A DNA stretch of 64,000 nucleotides, taken from positions 274,846,758-274,910,757 of the forward strand of contig CM077116.1 of NCBI GenBank assembly GCA_039619475.1. Direction: 5' to 3'. Positions 13,302 to 24,261 of this stretch are shown piece by piece (the first letter of the stretch is position 1; each line of letters starts with the position of its first letter). Source of the stretch: Icerya purchasi (taxonomy: Eukaryota; Arthropoda; Insecta; Hemiptera; Monophlebidae). The position numbers and the translations under genes are program-made. The notes under the pieces are model-generated. The model saw only the letters and a list, made by a program, of their open reading frames with translations. It did no database searches and had not been told where the DNA came from.

Positions 13302-16300
13302 AGGTATATGTTCTATAATTTTTGCATTTCTGAAAATTACTATCTGTAAAATTTGTGTTTAGCTACTGCTGCCACCTGTAGGTTCTTTCAAGAATTAGTA
13401 TGTAGTTTATCATAAAAAAGGCTTCGCTCAGAGTATATTCTTTGTGTAATATATAAATAGAGATCCTACTTATGTACACATCGTAATATTATAACAGAAA
13501 AAAACCTTATTAAACATTAAAATATTACCTCTAGCAGTTCCAAAGTGAATTATCTCTAGCAATTAATCGGTAACTTTTTTAATTTTTTAATTTTAAGGAT
13601 ATTCATACTAGAGACGGATTAAGGATTTATGGGGCCCGGAACTATTTTTGAATCAGGGGCACCCTTTTTGAAGAAAAATGTGGTGAAAAAATTTAGTATT
13701 ATATATGTGCAAACAAGCAAAAAATACACCTACTGAGTGCGCATCAATGACATGAAAATTAAAATGATGTTCTCTTTACAAAATCAACTTTTTTACCCTA
13801 AGAAATTAAATACCTACATAAATTGAACGTCAAATAAGGAATTTTATATAAATATACATACATGTTTATATTTGTAATTTTTTATTAATAACATTATACT
13901 TTTTCCACAAAAAACTATTATATATATATATATACATATGTATATAGTAATTAAATATTGTGGGTAGCAAAAAAATAATCGTTTTTTTAACAAAAATAAA
14001 AAATTTATTTGTAATGCATTATCGAAGGCGACGGCACTTGCGGCGTTGTGCCGCTATTGTAGCGCAGCGATTTTCAAGCTAATTTTAATACTCTTATGCA
14101 ATTTTTTTGGTCGTATTCTTTTCTTTATGTAAATTAAACATGCTTGTTTAAAATTCCGTAATTGTTTATCTGATCAGAAAAAAGATAATGAAACACAGAA
14201 TCAGCAATCGATTAGTACTCGCTTTTATTTTAAATGGTTTTTATACAGTTCGAAATAAAACGTATTAACTTTAAATAATAATAAAAGATAAAATATTGTT
14301 AAAATTAAGAATATTTCAGATCGTAAAACGTTTTTACATAGAAACATTTACAACGATTGCAAGTTTATTGGGAAAAAAAGAGAAAGTTTTATAGAGAGAA
14401 AAAGTATATTATTTTTATAATGAACTTATATATTATTTTTTTACATATAAAAATTAACTGAATTATTTTTAAGATAAAAAACGCAATTAGAATTGATTTA
14501 TTATACGTTTCTAACTTATTTTTCTCGTTTAAAATATTACAAGTGCAATTTAGTTATTATAAACAATTTCCAAGTGCATTACAATTATATATTCTTCTTT
14601 TTTGGAGAAGTCGGTAATAATTAAACTATAACAAACGTTACATAAAATCGGGACCTTAATGGGGGCCGGCCTAAGAATTACGTTGCAATTAATAGTATAT
14701 ACATATAAAGAAGAAAAGGAAAAAATAAAAAGTAATACAAAACGAGTGAATTGGATGAAAGCAAACTGATAATTCGGTTTTTGTTCATTCAGTTATTAGT
14801 AACTTACACACGGCGTTAACTTTTTGTCATTTGAGTATATATTTCTCGTATACTTTCTACCATAATTGCAGTTATTAAAAGATTGCATTTTCCGTTTTGA
14901 TGACTGAAAAGTTCTTCGATAAATTTCATTGGTAGACTTGCCTGAATAGATTACAGCTCTCTTATGCATTCGCAGATAATAATATTTGACGTGACATTGG
15001 ATAAATGTATTTAAATATTAAAAGAAATCTCGAAACGAACCCTAGATTATGCGATCTAATTTGTGTGTCTTCAAAATTAAGTATTATGTGTGTACAATTA
15101 TATAGTAATATTGCTGTTTTAATTAGACGTAAAATATGCGTATGAAAATCACACCGAAAGCACCCGGTTTTATCATCACTATTATTAATTGATCACGGTT
15201 ACGCTTGTAATTTTTTTTCTAATGGAAAATTTAAACACTTGCTTACGACCTGTTCACTCCTATGCGAAATTCTAATGTAACACTTAAATTATTGATAAGA
15301 CTCCGTTTCGTTTGACACGAGCTTGAAGAATAAACGTTTATCCGGAGATCATGAACAAGTGCCAATTTTAAAAACAGATATATATTTTCGATTATCCAGA
15401 CTTTAATCATAATGTACTTCATAGCAGTGTGAAATAAGCCGTTTAGAAAGTCTAGGGTATTAGCGTTTCGTACGATTACTTTGGCATCCAGTTTACTGTA
15501 ATTGTTTAATCTCACCTGACGACTATAATCGAAAATACGGCGAAATACAGATTTTTTTCTAACTAATAAAATGAACAGATATTATACGTAATGAGAAATT
15601 TTATGCGAATATCGCACGTCGGTTGTGAATTTTCTACATTACCGGTAAAATAAAAGTGGTTTATGAAGAATATCGAATAATACAAAAGAGAACAGGCATA
15701 GAAATAAAAAGAATTAGTAACAGCTTATGAGGCAAAAAAGTTGTATAATTTACTTAGAGAACAGTCATTTTTTTTCTTTAATTTGCTTTGCACAGCTGAA
15801 TAGTACCGCAACGTTAGTCGAGAATTTTGCCGATAACAGCGGAGCTGAATTATCTTACGCCGCTTACAAAATGACAAAGGATCAACGTAAAAGTATGATA
15901 TAGCTTTACTACCGGGTTTCGAAAATTGCAGCCAAGATCAATTATTTTGGATTAGTTTTGTAAATACTTGGTACTCTAAAGCTACAGAAAAAGTACTCGA
16001 TGACCGAAACCAAACACTCGCCCAGCAGATTTCGCATAATCGGAACTCCTGTCTAATCAAGAAGCATTTTCTCAAGCTTTCCATTGTCTCATTGAATCAG
16101 CAGCCATGAATTCGGATGTAAAGTACAAAATATGGCAAATGCAGTACGAAAAATTTAACTAAACTTTGTTACTTTTACTTACTTTTATTCGGATGGTTTG
16201 TCGGTATTGTTTAACTGTCGTTTAATTTCCTTTTAGTCCTACTTGTTTATTAAAAATTTTCGTTATTCACGTCGCTCTGTGCACTTCTTTAGTGCGCTCT

Positions 16301-17298
16301 TTATTTTGTATTATATATATATATATATAAAATTGAAATTATGCTTTTTTTTTGTTTGTAATTGCCTGCATTACTTATAACATTTGCTAACGTTAAATGC
16401 TTTACTAAATACTATGTTCAAAGGAACTGTTATATTTATAATCATTTGCGAAAAAGAAACAACCACAAATGATAAATTAATTTGAGGTTCACATTAAAAA
16501 AAAAAAAGCAAACCGTAATGGAAATTATAAACTGCGAGACAAGATAAAAAACGAAAATAAAAATTAAAAAATTAAAATCCATCAAAATAAACCATGAAAT
16601 TATGTCGAATGTAATAAACCGAAACGCTCAAAGTTCTTTAAAGAAAGATAACATTTCAATAGTAAGATGTACCTATAGTGCGCAGTTAAAATTATTTAAT
16701 TTAATCGAAATGATGTATCAGAAGAAAACGTGCTTTTATGAATTTTATTAAAAAATTAACAAAGTCAAAAAAAAACTGCTTAGCGTGTACGCGTTTATGT
16801 TTTATTTATTTACTTTCGAAGTTACGGTCATCAGTAAAAAAACTAATTTGTGGTAAGTTTAGTTATTTTCGTAATTCTTAAATCTACTCTTTTTAAATAT
16901 TATATTTTTTCTCTTTTCAAATAATTAATATTTAAAAATAAAAAAAAAATAAAAAGTTTTCAGAAATCAAAGAACTATACGATTTTTTCAACTAAAAATG
17001 TTGAACCGATGTATCATCGTGTCGTTATATAATACGCGTTCGGTTACATTAATTCTAAACAGAAATGTGATGGGAATGAAAACGATTATTTTTTTCATTT
17101 TCAGCAAAATTAAAAGAAATACTTTATGTTCAATTTGAAATTTGTAAACTTTTGCGATTCTTTATAATATAGTTTCGACTTTTTGGGGAAAATTTTCTTT
17201 CTTCAAGTTTGACGATTATGAAGAAAATTTGTAGAAATCAATTTGTCGCATATGTATAATTAGATTTTTATTGTTCAAGGTTATAGTTTTTAAGATAC
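13302..17298. other. AT-rich intergenic stretch
   Basis: No supported gene or RNA. An (AT)n microsatellite lies at about 16310-16328. About 13615-13660 and 14650-14680 contain GC-richer GGATTAAGG/GGGGCC-type blocks resembling hAT ends, but they do not form an inverted pair. The 90-codon frame at 15243-15515 (-) has no motif. Confidence 0.45.
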
Positions 17299-17453
17299 TT
17301 TTTTTTTAATACGTTTATTTATTGTCGCTCAGCAACTCTGGCTATTTGCGACGAATACATAAAGTTTACATCTTATAAATAGATTACATAGCGATTGATT
17401 TTAAATATTTCATAGGATTTTACGACAGATTTAAATTTAAGTTAGTTTATATC

Positions 17454-20400
17454 TTATATTATACAGTACAAAGAGGTTGACTTTAAATATTTTATGAGAT
17501 CTTTAGAAACCAATTCATCATCGCTCAAAATGTCGTAGAGCGATTTCCCCTCGAGGTTGCAGTTTTTTCTATGTTCCACATATTTTTTACATTTGCACAG
17601 TAGATGTTGTACGGTAATGATTTCGTTGCAAGTATGGCATTGAGGAGTTTGTGTTTTTTCTAAGATGTATTTATGCGTTATCGAACAATGACCAATTCGG
17701 AGACGTGCTAGAACGATTTCTTCTTGTCGATTGGTTCGATACGATGTTTCCCAATGTTGCAGTTCCTTTTTGATGAGAAATAATTTATTTGAACTTTGGG
17801 TTTGTTGCCATTCGGTTTGCCATTTTTTCTGAATAATTTTCCTAATTGATTTGGTTAACAACTTGTCCTCTTTTTTCGCCTTATTGATGCAAGAATTAGC
17901 GAGTTGAAAGGTAGAATACCATGGAGGTCGATCTGGCGAGTGGATGGTATAAATAGGTTGAGTGTAATTCAATTCTGCAATTAATCCCATACACTGTATC
18001 GGAAATGGCTTTTGGATTCTGGATTTTTTATCATACTGTTGTACAAAGTTTGGAAACATGTTCTTTTGGTTGGAAGGGTTTGCGGTGTTAGCTGTTAATT
18101 TGACGAAGTGTTTTAGCGACAAGAGACGTCTTCTGAGTTTTAAGGGTAAAATATTACTCTCAGCGTGTAGACTAGCGATAGGACTGGTATGAAATGCACC
18201 TGTAATGAGGCGTAGAGCGGTGTTTTGTACTGGATTTAATTTTTCGAGATGATTTGTCTTCGCGCTATTATATATGACTGATCCATAATCCAGCTTGGAT
18301 AAAGTCAATGCCGTATATAGGTTTTTCAATGTTTTCCTGTCTCCGCCCCATTTTGTGTGTGCAACCATTTTTAGTACATTTAGGGATTTATAAGTTTTTA
18401 TTTTCAAGTTTTGTAAATGATGTTTCCAAGACAACTTGCGGTCAAATGTCATTCCAAGGATTTTTATGGACTCGCAGCTTGATATGGGAATATTGTTTAG
18501 CTTGATGTTACATTCGGGAGGAGCAGAACGTTTGTTGCTGAATGTAATCGCTTTGGTTTTGCTTGTTGAGAAGGATAGCCCATTAGCTAGAGCCCATTCT
18601 TGCAGTTTATTGGTGGTGTTTTGTAAAGCGGTGTTCAAACTACATAAATTCGAAGATGTCATATAGATGACTAGGTCGTCGGCAAATACTTGATATTTAA
18701 CTGGTGGTGCAACAAGCTTAGCTATGTCTGTTATACCTATGATGAATAAGGTAGGGCTGATTACCGATCCTTGTGGTGTACCACTTTCTTGAATTCTCGG
18801 GGAAGATAAGATGTCTTGGATCCGTACTTGGAATGTTCTAATTGATAAGAAATTTTTTATGAAGTACAGCATATTTCCTTTTATATTCCATTCTTCCAGC
18901 ATTTTTAGAATTTTATATTGCCATATTCGATCAAAGGCTTTTTCAAGATCGAAGCTTACCAGCATAGTAAATTGATTAGTCACAAAACCATCACAGATTT
19001 GCTGATGGAGCCTAGCGGAAACCGTACTGCAGAGGGTCTAGAAGATTTTTTTGTTCGAGTGTCCATTTTAGCCGGTTGTTTATTATTTTCTCCATAACTT
19101 TGCATAGCGTATTTGTTAATGAAATAGGTCGATAGCTGGCTGGTAAGAGTGGGTCTTTTTCTGGTTTTAATAGGGGGATAATGTGAGCAACTTTCCAGCT
19201 ATCTGGTATCTGGTTCGAACTCCATAAAAAGTTGAAATATTTGACTATAGTTTGAAGAGAACCAACATTCAATTTTTTGATCATTTCTATATGTGGATAT
19301 TGTCCGGTCCAGCTGCCGACGATTTCATATGTTTTAAAGTGAAGAAGAGTTCATTATAGGTGAGGGGCAAATTGTATTCCTGAGGACTAGTCTCGATGCA
19401 ATCGACTTCTTGTTGTTCGGCGGCCTGTTTTTTGTTTTGAAACGATATTGAATAATTTTGCTTGGATGATGATTGATAGAAATGATTCGCAAAGCATTCG
19501 GCTATGTCTTGCTTTTGCTGGATAAATTGTGAGGTTGGTTTAAGTACCGTGATCGAAGTAAAATGTTGCTTGTTTGAAATCATTTTTACTTTATTCCAGA
19601 CTTCTTTTACCGGTGTATGGACGTTAAACGAGGATGTAAATTTGATCCAGGACTGTTTTTTTGCTTCTCAAATAGTATGTTTACAATTTGCTCGAGCGAT
19701 TTTAAATTTACTTAAATTTTCCTCCGTAGGATGACGTTTAAAACGGGTGAGAAGGCGGTTTTTTTGTTTTATTGCAAATTTGCAATCGTTATTCCACCAG
19801 ATTGTTTGTTTCCTTATTATGTTTGAACTATTTTTGGGAATATTTTTGTCTGCAGCACTGATGATTTGATTTACGATTACATTGTTCATCTCGTTGGCAT
19901 CTGTGCAATTTCCCGGAAGCTGTAGGTTTATGGAGTTGGTAAAGTTAGGCCAGTCAGCATCCTTGATTCTCCATGTTGGGTATTTTTTATTTTGATTGAT
20001 GTCGACGACCGTTTGTATAGAAATTAAGATGGGAAAATGGTCGCTTCCGAAAAGAGTGGGGAGAGTTTGCCACTCAAGCATCGGAGCTAGAGCACTGCTG
20101 CATATTGAGACATCTATAGCTGACAAGCTTCCGTTGAAAGAGTTGAAGTGAGTTTTGGCTCCATTGTTGAGCAGGGTTAGATTGTGACGGTCTATAATTT
20201 TTTCGATGATTCTTCCTCGATCATTTGTGTACTCCGAGCCCCATATAAAGTTATGAGCATTAAAATCCCCACTGATTATAAATGGAGTCGGTAATTGGTT
20301 TATTAGGTGGTCTATGCTGAATTCTGTAATTTCGTCGGAATGATGAAGGTACAAAGAGCACAGAGTAATTTTGAGTGGACTTCTTATAGTGATCGCCGCT

Positions 20401-20657
20401 GCTTGTAAACTTGTTCGAAGGGTTAATATGTGGTGGTATAGGTTATTTCTGACACCAATAAGCACGCCACCGTTAGCAATTGTATCAGTAGCTACGTCAG
20501 TACGACATAAAGTGAAGTTTTTTAAGTTATAAATTTCATTTTTTTTCAGTCTAGTCTCTTGTAGGAAGATGAAATCTGGGTTATTTTGAGCGATTATAAT
20601 TTGTAGTTCCGGAAGTTTACTCCGAAGACTATTTAAGTTCCAATTTAAAATCTTCAT
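17454..20657 (-). pseudogene. LINE ORF2 (EN-RT-Cys C-term), broken
   Basis: An APE-type endonuclease followed by reverse transcriptase. The EN start MKILNWNLNSLRS is at 20657. EN shows LQETRL, ISGDFNAH, the AIDVSI block and FGSDHFPI. RT shows FDLEKAFDRIW, GTPQGSVISP and the catalytic FADD (about 18680). The C-terminus has RLRIGHCSITHKYIL and a CHTC...C cluster like I-clade ORF2. Breaks are an in-frame TGA at 19668-19670 and frameshifts near 19290 and 19010, the latter with some residues lost. The RNase H domain expected between the PPW motif and the KWQTEW block is absent: only about 40 residues separate them, so it was deleted. The enzyme is inactive. Confidence 0.85.
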
Positions 20658-20664
20658 AATAAAT

Positions 20665-20871
20665 CTATCTGGGTGTGCCATTCTGCAAGTGGTCATGCTC
20701 CAGTTTTTTGATAATTTTTGTGAATTTAATTTTGGTACTTTTATGGGTAAGAGGAACGCGTATTTCTTTCAACATCTGAATCAGTGGGCGGACGTCGCTA
20801 ATCTGCATGTCGTCTATTACTTGTGCCACATTTTGTGCATTTGGTCCTTTGCACATGTCAATGAAAATCAT
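20665..20871 (-). CDS. LINE ORF1 C-terminal fragment
   Basis: 68 codons ending 8 bp inside ORF2's start region. The C-terminal segment resembles the end of ORF1 in LINE F at 56906-57160 (a short helical region with an R/K-I-I-K-K-L-style basic stretch). It is the tail of an RNA-binding ORF1 protein. Everything upstream, including any zinc knuckle, is lost to 5' truncation. It is not expected to function. Confidence 0.6.
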   Translation of the reverse strand: MIFIDMCKGPNAQNVAQVIDDMQISDVRPLIQMLKEIRVPLTHKSTKIKFTKIIKKLEHDHLQNGTPR

Positions 20872-20880
20872 TAGATTCTT

Positions 20881-21504
20881 TTTAATATAAAAGATGAAAA
20901 AATTACTAGAATAACATCTATTATTTCAAATATGCAATATGTAAATGTTATATTCAAACAGAAATCGAAACTATTGAATGCACGGCTAACTTAATTTTCG
21001 TACGAAAACATTCTATGTGTTAGGTAGTAGTCGACGTATTAATACAAAATTATCGTATTCCTTTTTTTTTTTTTTAACAGACATTTCATCTTAAATTCTA
21101 CGCACAGTTAACAGTAAATTCTTTTGCACAAAATAATTTGCGAATAGAATAATTTTAATTCGGTTAATTTCGAATTAATTATATCATTCTATTTGAACGG
21201 AAGTTTCCAATCATCACATAAAAAATTATTGAATTTATTTCGACATTTTATGCTTTAGAGAGGTAACTCATTTATTGTGTATTCAAAATTCGTCGTCATC
21301 TATGTTTTGTTTGAAGACAGGCCAATGGTAATAGTCTTAAAACTTTACAAACTGTGAGCAGCGTAAATGAATCCGACACTTGCATTTCTCTCCTGGAAAA
21401 GAGATCTGAAATTATCCATCATCTTCATTCTTCTTCTTGCTCCTTTCGAATTCCCTCTGCTCATGTCTTCAGGACTGTTTCCATTGGACCACTAACGAGA
21501 GTGA
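20881..21504. other. AT-rich spacer
   Basis: AT-rich spacer between two LINE fragments. The T-run at 21063-21075 is not clearly a LINE tail. No gene seen. Confidence 0.5.
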
Positions 21505-21508
21505 ATTG

Positions 21509-22548
21509 AGGACATAAGAAAAATGGGTGTAAAAGGGAGGTATCTAAAATGGTTTTGGAGTTACATAAGAGGAAGAGAATTTTTAGTAAAGATCGGGAAT
21601 GAACACAGTAGAAAAGCAATAATGAATTATGGAGTTGGACAAGGGACAATATTGGCACCTATACTATTTTTGATATATACGAATTCGCTCTACCGATATG
21701 TAAAGAACTCTCAAGTGTACGTTTATGCAGATGATACCGCACTAGTTATTAAACACTCTGACATTGAAAGTGCTGAAAAAATGTTACAAAAAGATCTCCA
21801 TAATGTATGCAAATGGGCGCATGACAAAAAAGTATTAATTAATGCTAAAAAAAAAAAGTGATGCATATAAGGACTCCAAGCCGGTTTATTCGTCCCCAAA
21901 TTAATTTTACACAATACAAAGTGTTTACATAGAAAGGAAATATGTGGTTGTGAAAAGTTAGAAAATGTGAATGAATTTAAATATCTCGGGATACCATTAG
22001 ATAAAGGTTTAACATGGAGAAACCATATTGACAATATTACAGGGAAAGTTAGACAAACTATTCCAGCACTATATAAACTAAAACAAAGTATGACATACAA
22101 AAGCCTAAGGTTATATTTCGAACCTGTAATAATGTCCAGAATTAAATACGGAATCGGAATTTGGGGTGAGGCGAAAATTACAGAAATGAGGAAAATCAAC
22201 AAATTGCAAAAAAATTGTTTAAAACTGGTCTTACACAGCGAGAGCAAGACGGACGCATTAGCTAGCATCACTTGGTGGAACAAAAATAACGAAATGTCAC
22301 CAAAAATGTTATATTATTACAGCAAATTACTCAGTGCTAAACTAGAAGATAGACGGTTACCAATTAGAACAAGAACCTACAGGACTAGAAATTGCGATAA
22401 ACCTTGCTATGTACGATCTAGGGGGATTAACAGTAAAATAGACAATGTAGAGGAAGAGGTATTAATAAAATTAATGGGGAACATACCAAAGGAAATTCGA
22501 AATGAAAAAATCTGGAGAGATGGTAAAGTAAGGTTAAAATTTGGTTGA
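21509..22548 (+). pseudogene. LINE ORF2 C-terminal half, frameshifted
   Basis: The first part (to 21861) carries RT palm and fingers: GRYLKWFWSYIRGREF, GVGQGTILAPILFLIY (PQG changed to GQG) and catalytic YADD (about 21725). An A-run at about 21848-21857 coincides with the frame loss. The second part (from about 21967) carries FKYLGIPLDKGLTW, KYGIGIWGEA and a basic C-terminus ending at 22548. No RNase H domain follows. The endonuclease and N-terminal RT are absent by truncation. Confidence 0.8.
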
Positions 22549-22930
22549 TAGCATGGTGTAAAATGCAATAGAAATAGTAACAAAAAAAAAAAAAAAAAAA
22601 AGTATCGTAATACTAGTAATAACCACTTATAACTTTGACGCTACGTTGACATGAGATTCGTTATTATCTTCAGTTTTAAGCTGCTAATGAGAGAGTGGTA
22701 GTTGTATAAAAATTATATTGTATTATTGTAATATATAAGTGTTATCATATTAAGGTATTGTAATAGGAAATATTATTTTAGATGATGGTATAATTGTGAT
22801 ATAAATGATAAATAATGAGAGTGTGGATTTTATAGTATAGTAATATATAAGTTAATACTTTTTATGTAGTAACAGAAAGTAGTACTTAAGTTGATGTTAT
22901 ATTGTACAAATAAATGATATAATTATGTTG

Positions 22931-22966
22931 GGAACCCACAGGCGGGCTAGTGCCATGTGGGACCCG
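22931..22966 (+). other. 3'-terminal stem-loop of LINE
   Basis: CCCACAGGC (22935-22943) pairs with GCC-A-TGTGGG (22952-22961), nine base pairs with one bulged A, 20 bp before the poly(A) tail. Such 3' structures are known as RT recognition elements in some LINE clades. A role here is inference. Confidence 0.55.
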
Positions 22967-22996
22967 AAAATGATTATTAAAAAAAAAAAAAAAACC

Positions 22997-23205
22997 AAAA
23001 GTTACAAATTTAGCTTCACGAAAAGCGTAACAGAAGAAATTACACTATTTTCGAAATAGCCAAGTTTGCTGACGGTTTATAGTTGACAGATATCTAGAAA
23101 ATACTGCAAGAATGGAAATGCGCGTTAATACATACACTTCATAGAAACACGATAAGTCAGTGGTTAACAGTTATGGAGGAATATATAATCTACATTGTTG
23201 GTGGT
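22997..23205. other. Spacer before RTE-like relic
   Basis: No recognisable coding signal. It may be further decayed upstream sequence of the RT relic. Confidence 0.4.
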
Positions 23206-23832
23206 ACATGAAATCCCTTGAAAGAATATTATTAAATCGAATAGAAAGTAAAATCGAAGTAGAACTGGGAGAATACCAAACAGGTTTCAGAAAAAATCGA
23301 TCTTGTGCAGAACAAATTTTTAATTTAAAATCAATATAGTAAGGGATAGAATGATTAGAAACAAACCATACGTTATAGTATTGTTAGACGTTGAAAAAGC
23401 GTATGATTCTGTCGATCGAGAAAGTTTAATGGAAATAATGAAGATGATAAATTAACGAGAATAATACAACCAAACGCTGTTAGACACTAAAGCCAAGGTA
23501 AAATTTGTAGATCAAATTTCTGAAGCTTTTGAGATTAAAATGGTTGCGCGACAAGGAGATGGACTATCGCCAATATTTTTCAATTGTGTCCTAGAACAGA
23601 TTATAAGGGAATAAGAATAATTACTGGAAATAAAAAACATAAGTAAACAAATACCATTGGGATACAGGAAGGAGAATATAGTCATTAAATATTTAGCTTC
23701 TGCAGATGATTTGGCCATTTTCTCGCAGGATTTAACCCCGGGACGTAAAATACTTTCTAAAAGAAGTAGCAGAAAAACTGATTTACAGATTTCTTTTGAG
23801 AAGACAAAATATATGACTAACATTAGATTATG
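23206..23832 (+). pseudogene. RTE-like reverse transcriptase relic
   Basis: Shifting-frame translation gives SLERILLNRIESKIEVELGEY, QTGFRKNRSCAEQIFNL, VLLDVEKAYDSVDRESL, VARQGDGLSPIFFNCVLEQI, then SADDLAIFSQD and FEKTKYM. These are RT blocks in correct order. The QTGFRKNRSC and QGDGLSP wording is typical of RTE/BovB-like RTs and unlike the other LINEs here. The catalytic YADD reads SADD, and several stops and frameshifts are present. Only the RT core remains, with no endonuclease seen. Confidence 0.7.
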
Positions 23833-23862
23833 ATAAAAATAAACTTTAACGCTTTTATAACA

Positions 23863-23932
23863 ATTGTATAATTTTTAAAACCCCGACGCGTTTCGAAGCA
23901 AACACTTCATGTTCACGGGAGTAATTATAATA
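23863..23932 (-). ncRNA. Degenerate hammerhead-ribozyme-like motif
   Basis: On the minus strand the sequence reads GTGAACA, then GAAG-TGTTTG-CTTC (a 4-bp stem II), then GAAAC, then GCGTC (cleavage-site-like GTC). Flanks TATAATT and AATTATA, plus CCC and GGG, can pair as stem I. This is the layout of the small type-I hammerheads known in Penelope-like retroelements and retrozymes. Two core positions differ from CUGANGA (C3 to G, G8 to C), so this copy should be inactive. The element it belongs to is not identified. Confidence covers the motif only. Confidence 0.4.
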
Positions 23933-24261
23933 TAAATAATGAAGGACGATAACTATGTTTAAAAATAACTGGAAAAGGTCGATTTTAAAGTCGATATTGA
24001 ATTAGTACTAAATATATAATTTAAAAGTGAAAAATATAAAAATATAAAAATAAAAATGACTACAAATTTTAACAATGAAAATGGTAACGATATATATATA
24101 AAAATGGAAATTTAAAGATTTTAAAATTTTCAAAAATAAATATTATAAATAAATGAGTTGTATATGTGAAAAATGTTATATATAATGGTCGTTGTATAGT
24201 AATAGTGTGTACATAAGGAAGTGAACAGTTATAATTTATTTAAAGGTTAAATAAAGGGTTA
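23933..24261. other. A-rich spacer
   Basis: AT-rich, with repeated AAAAATATAAAAATA patches near 24020-24060. No gene. This is the sequence onto which LINE ORF2 at 24262 is abruptly joined. Confidence 0.5.

Larger units (their letters stand above)
17299..20880 (-). mobile_element. I-type LINE, 5'-truncated, lacks RNase H
   Basis: Minus-strand non-LTR retrotransposon. It contains the C-terminal end of ORF1 (20871-20665), a degraded ORF2 (20657-17454), a short 3'UTR with AATAAA, and a 3' A tail (plus-strand T run 17299-17307). Most of ORF1 is missing, as usual after incomplete reverse transcription. ORF2 structure (EN, RT, cysteine-rich C-terminus) and ORF1/ORF2 junction resemble the I clade. 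No convincing target duplication was found. Confidence 0.8.
21505..22996 (+). mobile_element. 5'-truncated LINE (RT half plus 3'UTR)
   Basis: Plus-strand LINE beginning inside the RT domain and ending in an A tail at 22981-22994. The 3'UTR is about 430 bp and includes an internal A run (about 22582-22600) and a stem-loop just before the tail. Its clade is uncertain: it is unlike both the I-type and the PHD-type elements of this window and may belong to the Jockey group. Confidence 0.75.

Noticed and set aside
13610..14690. Possible hAT element with GC-rich ends
   Set aside because: The two GC-rich blocks are in the same orientation and no 8-bp duplication or transposase is visible.
17290..20885. 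Target duplication for the LINE at 17.3-20.9 kb (AGATACTTTTT versus AGATTCTTTTT)
   Set aside because: Imperfect and dominated by T runs; it could be chance.
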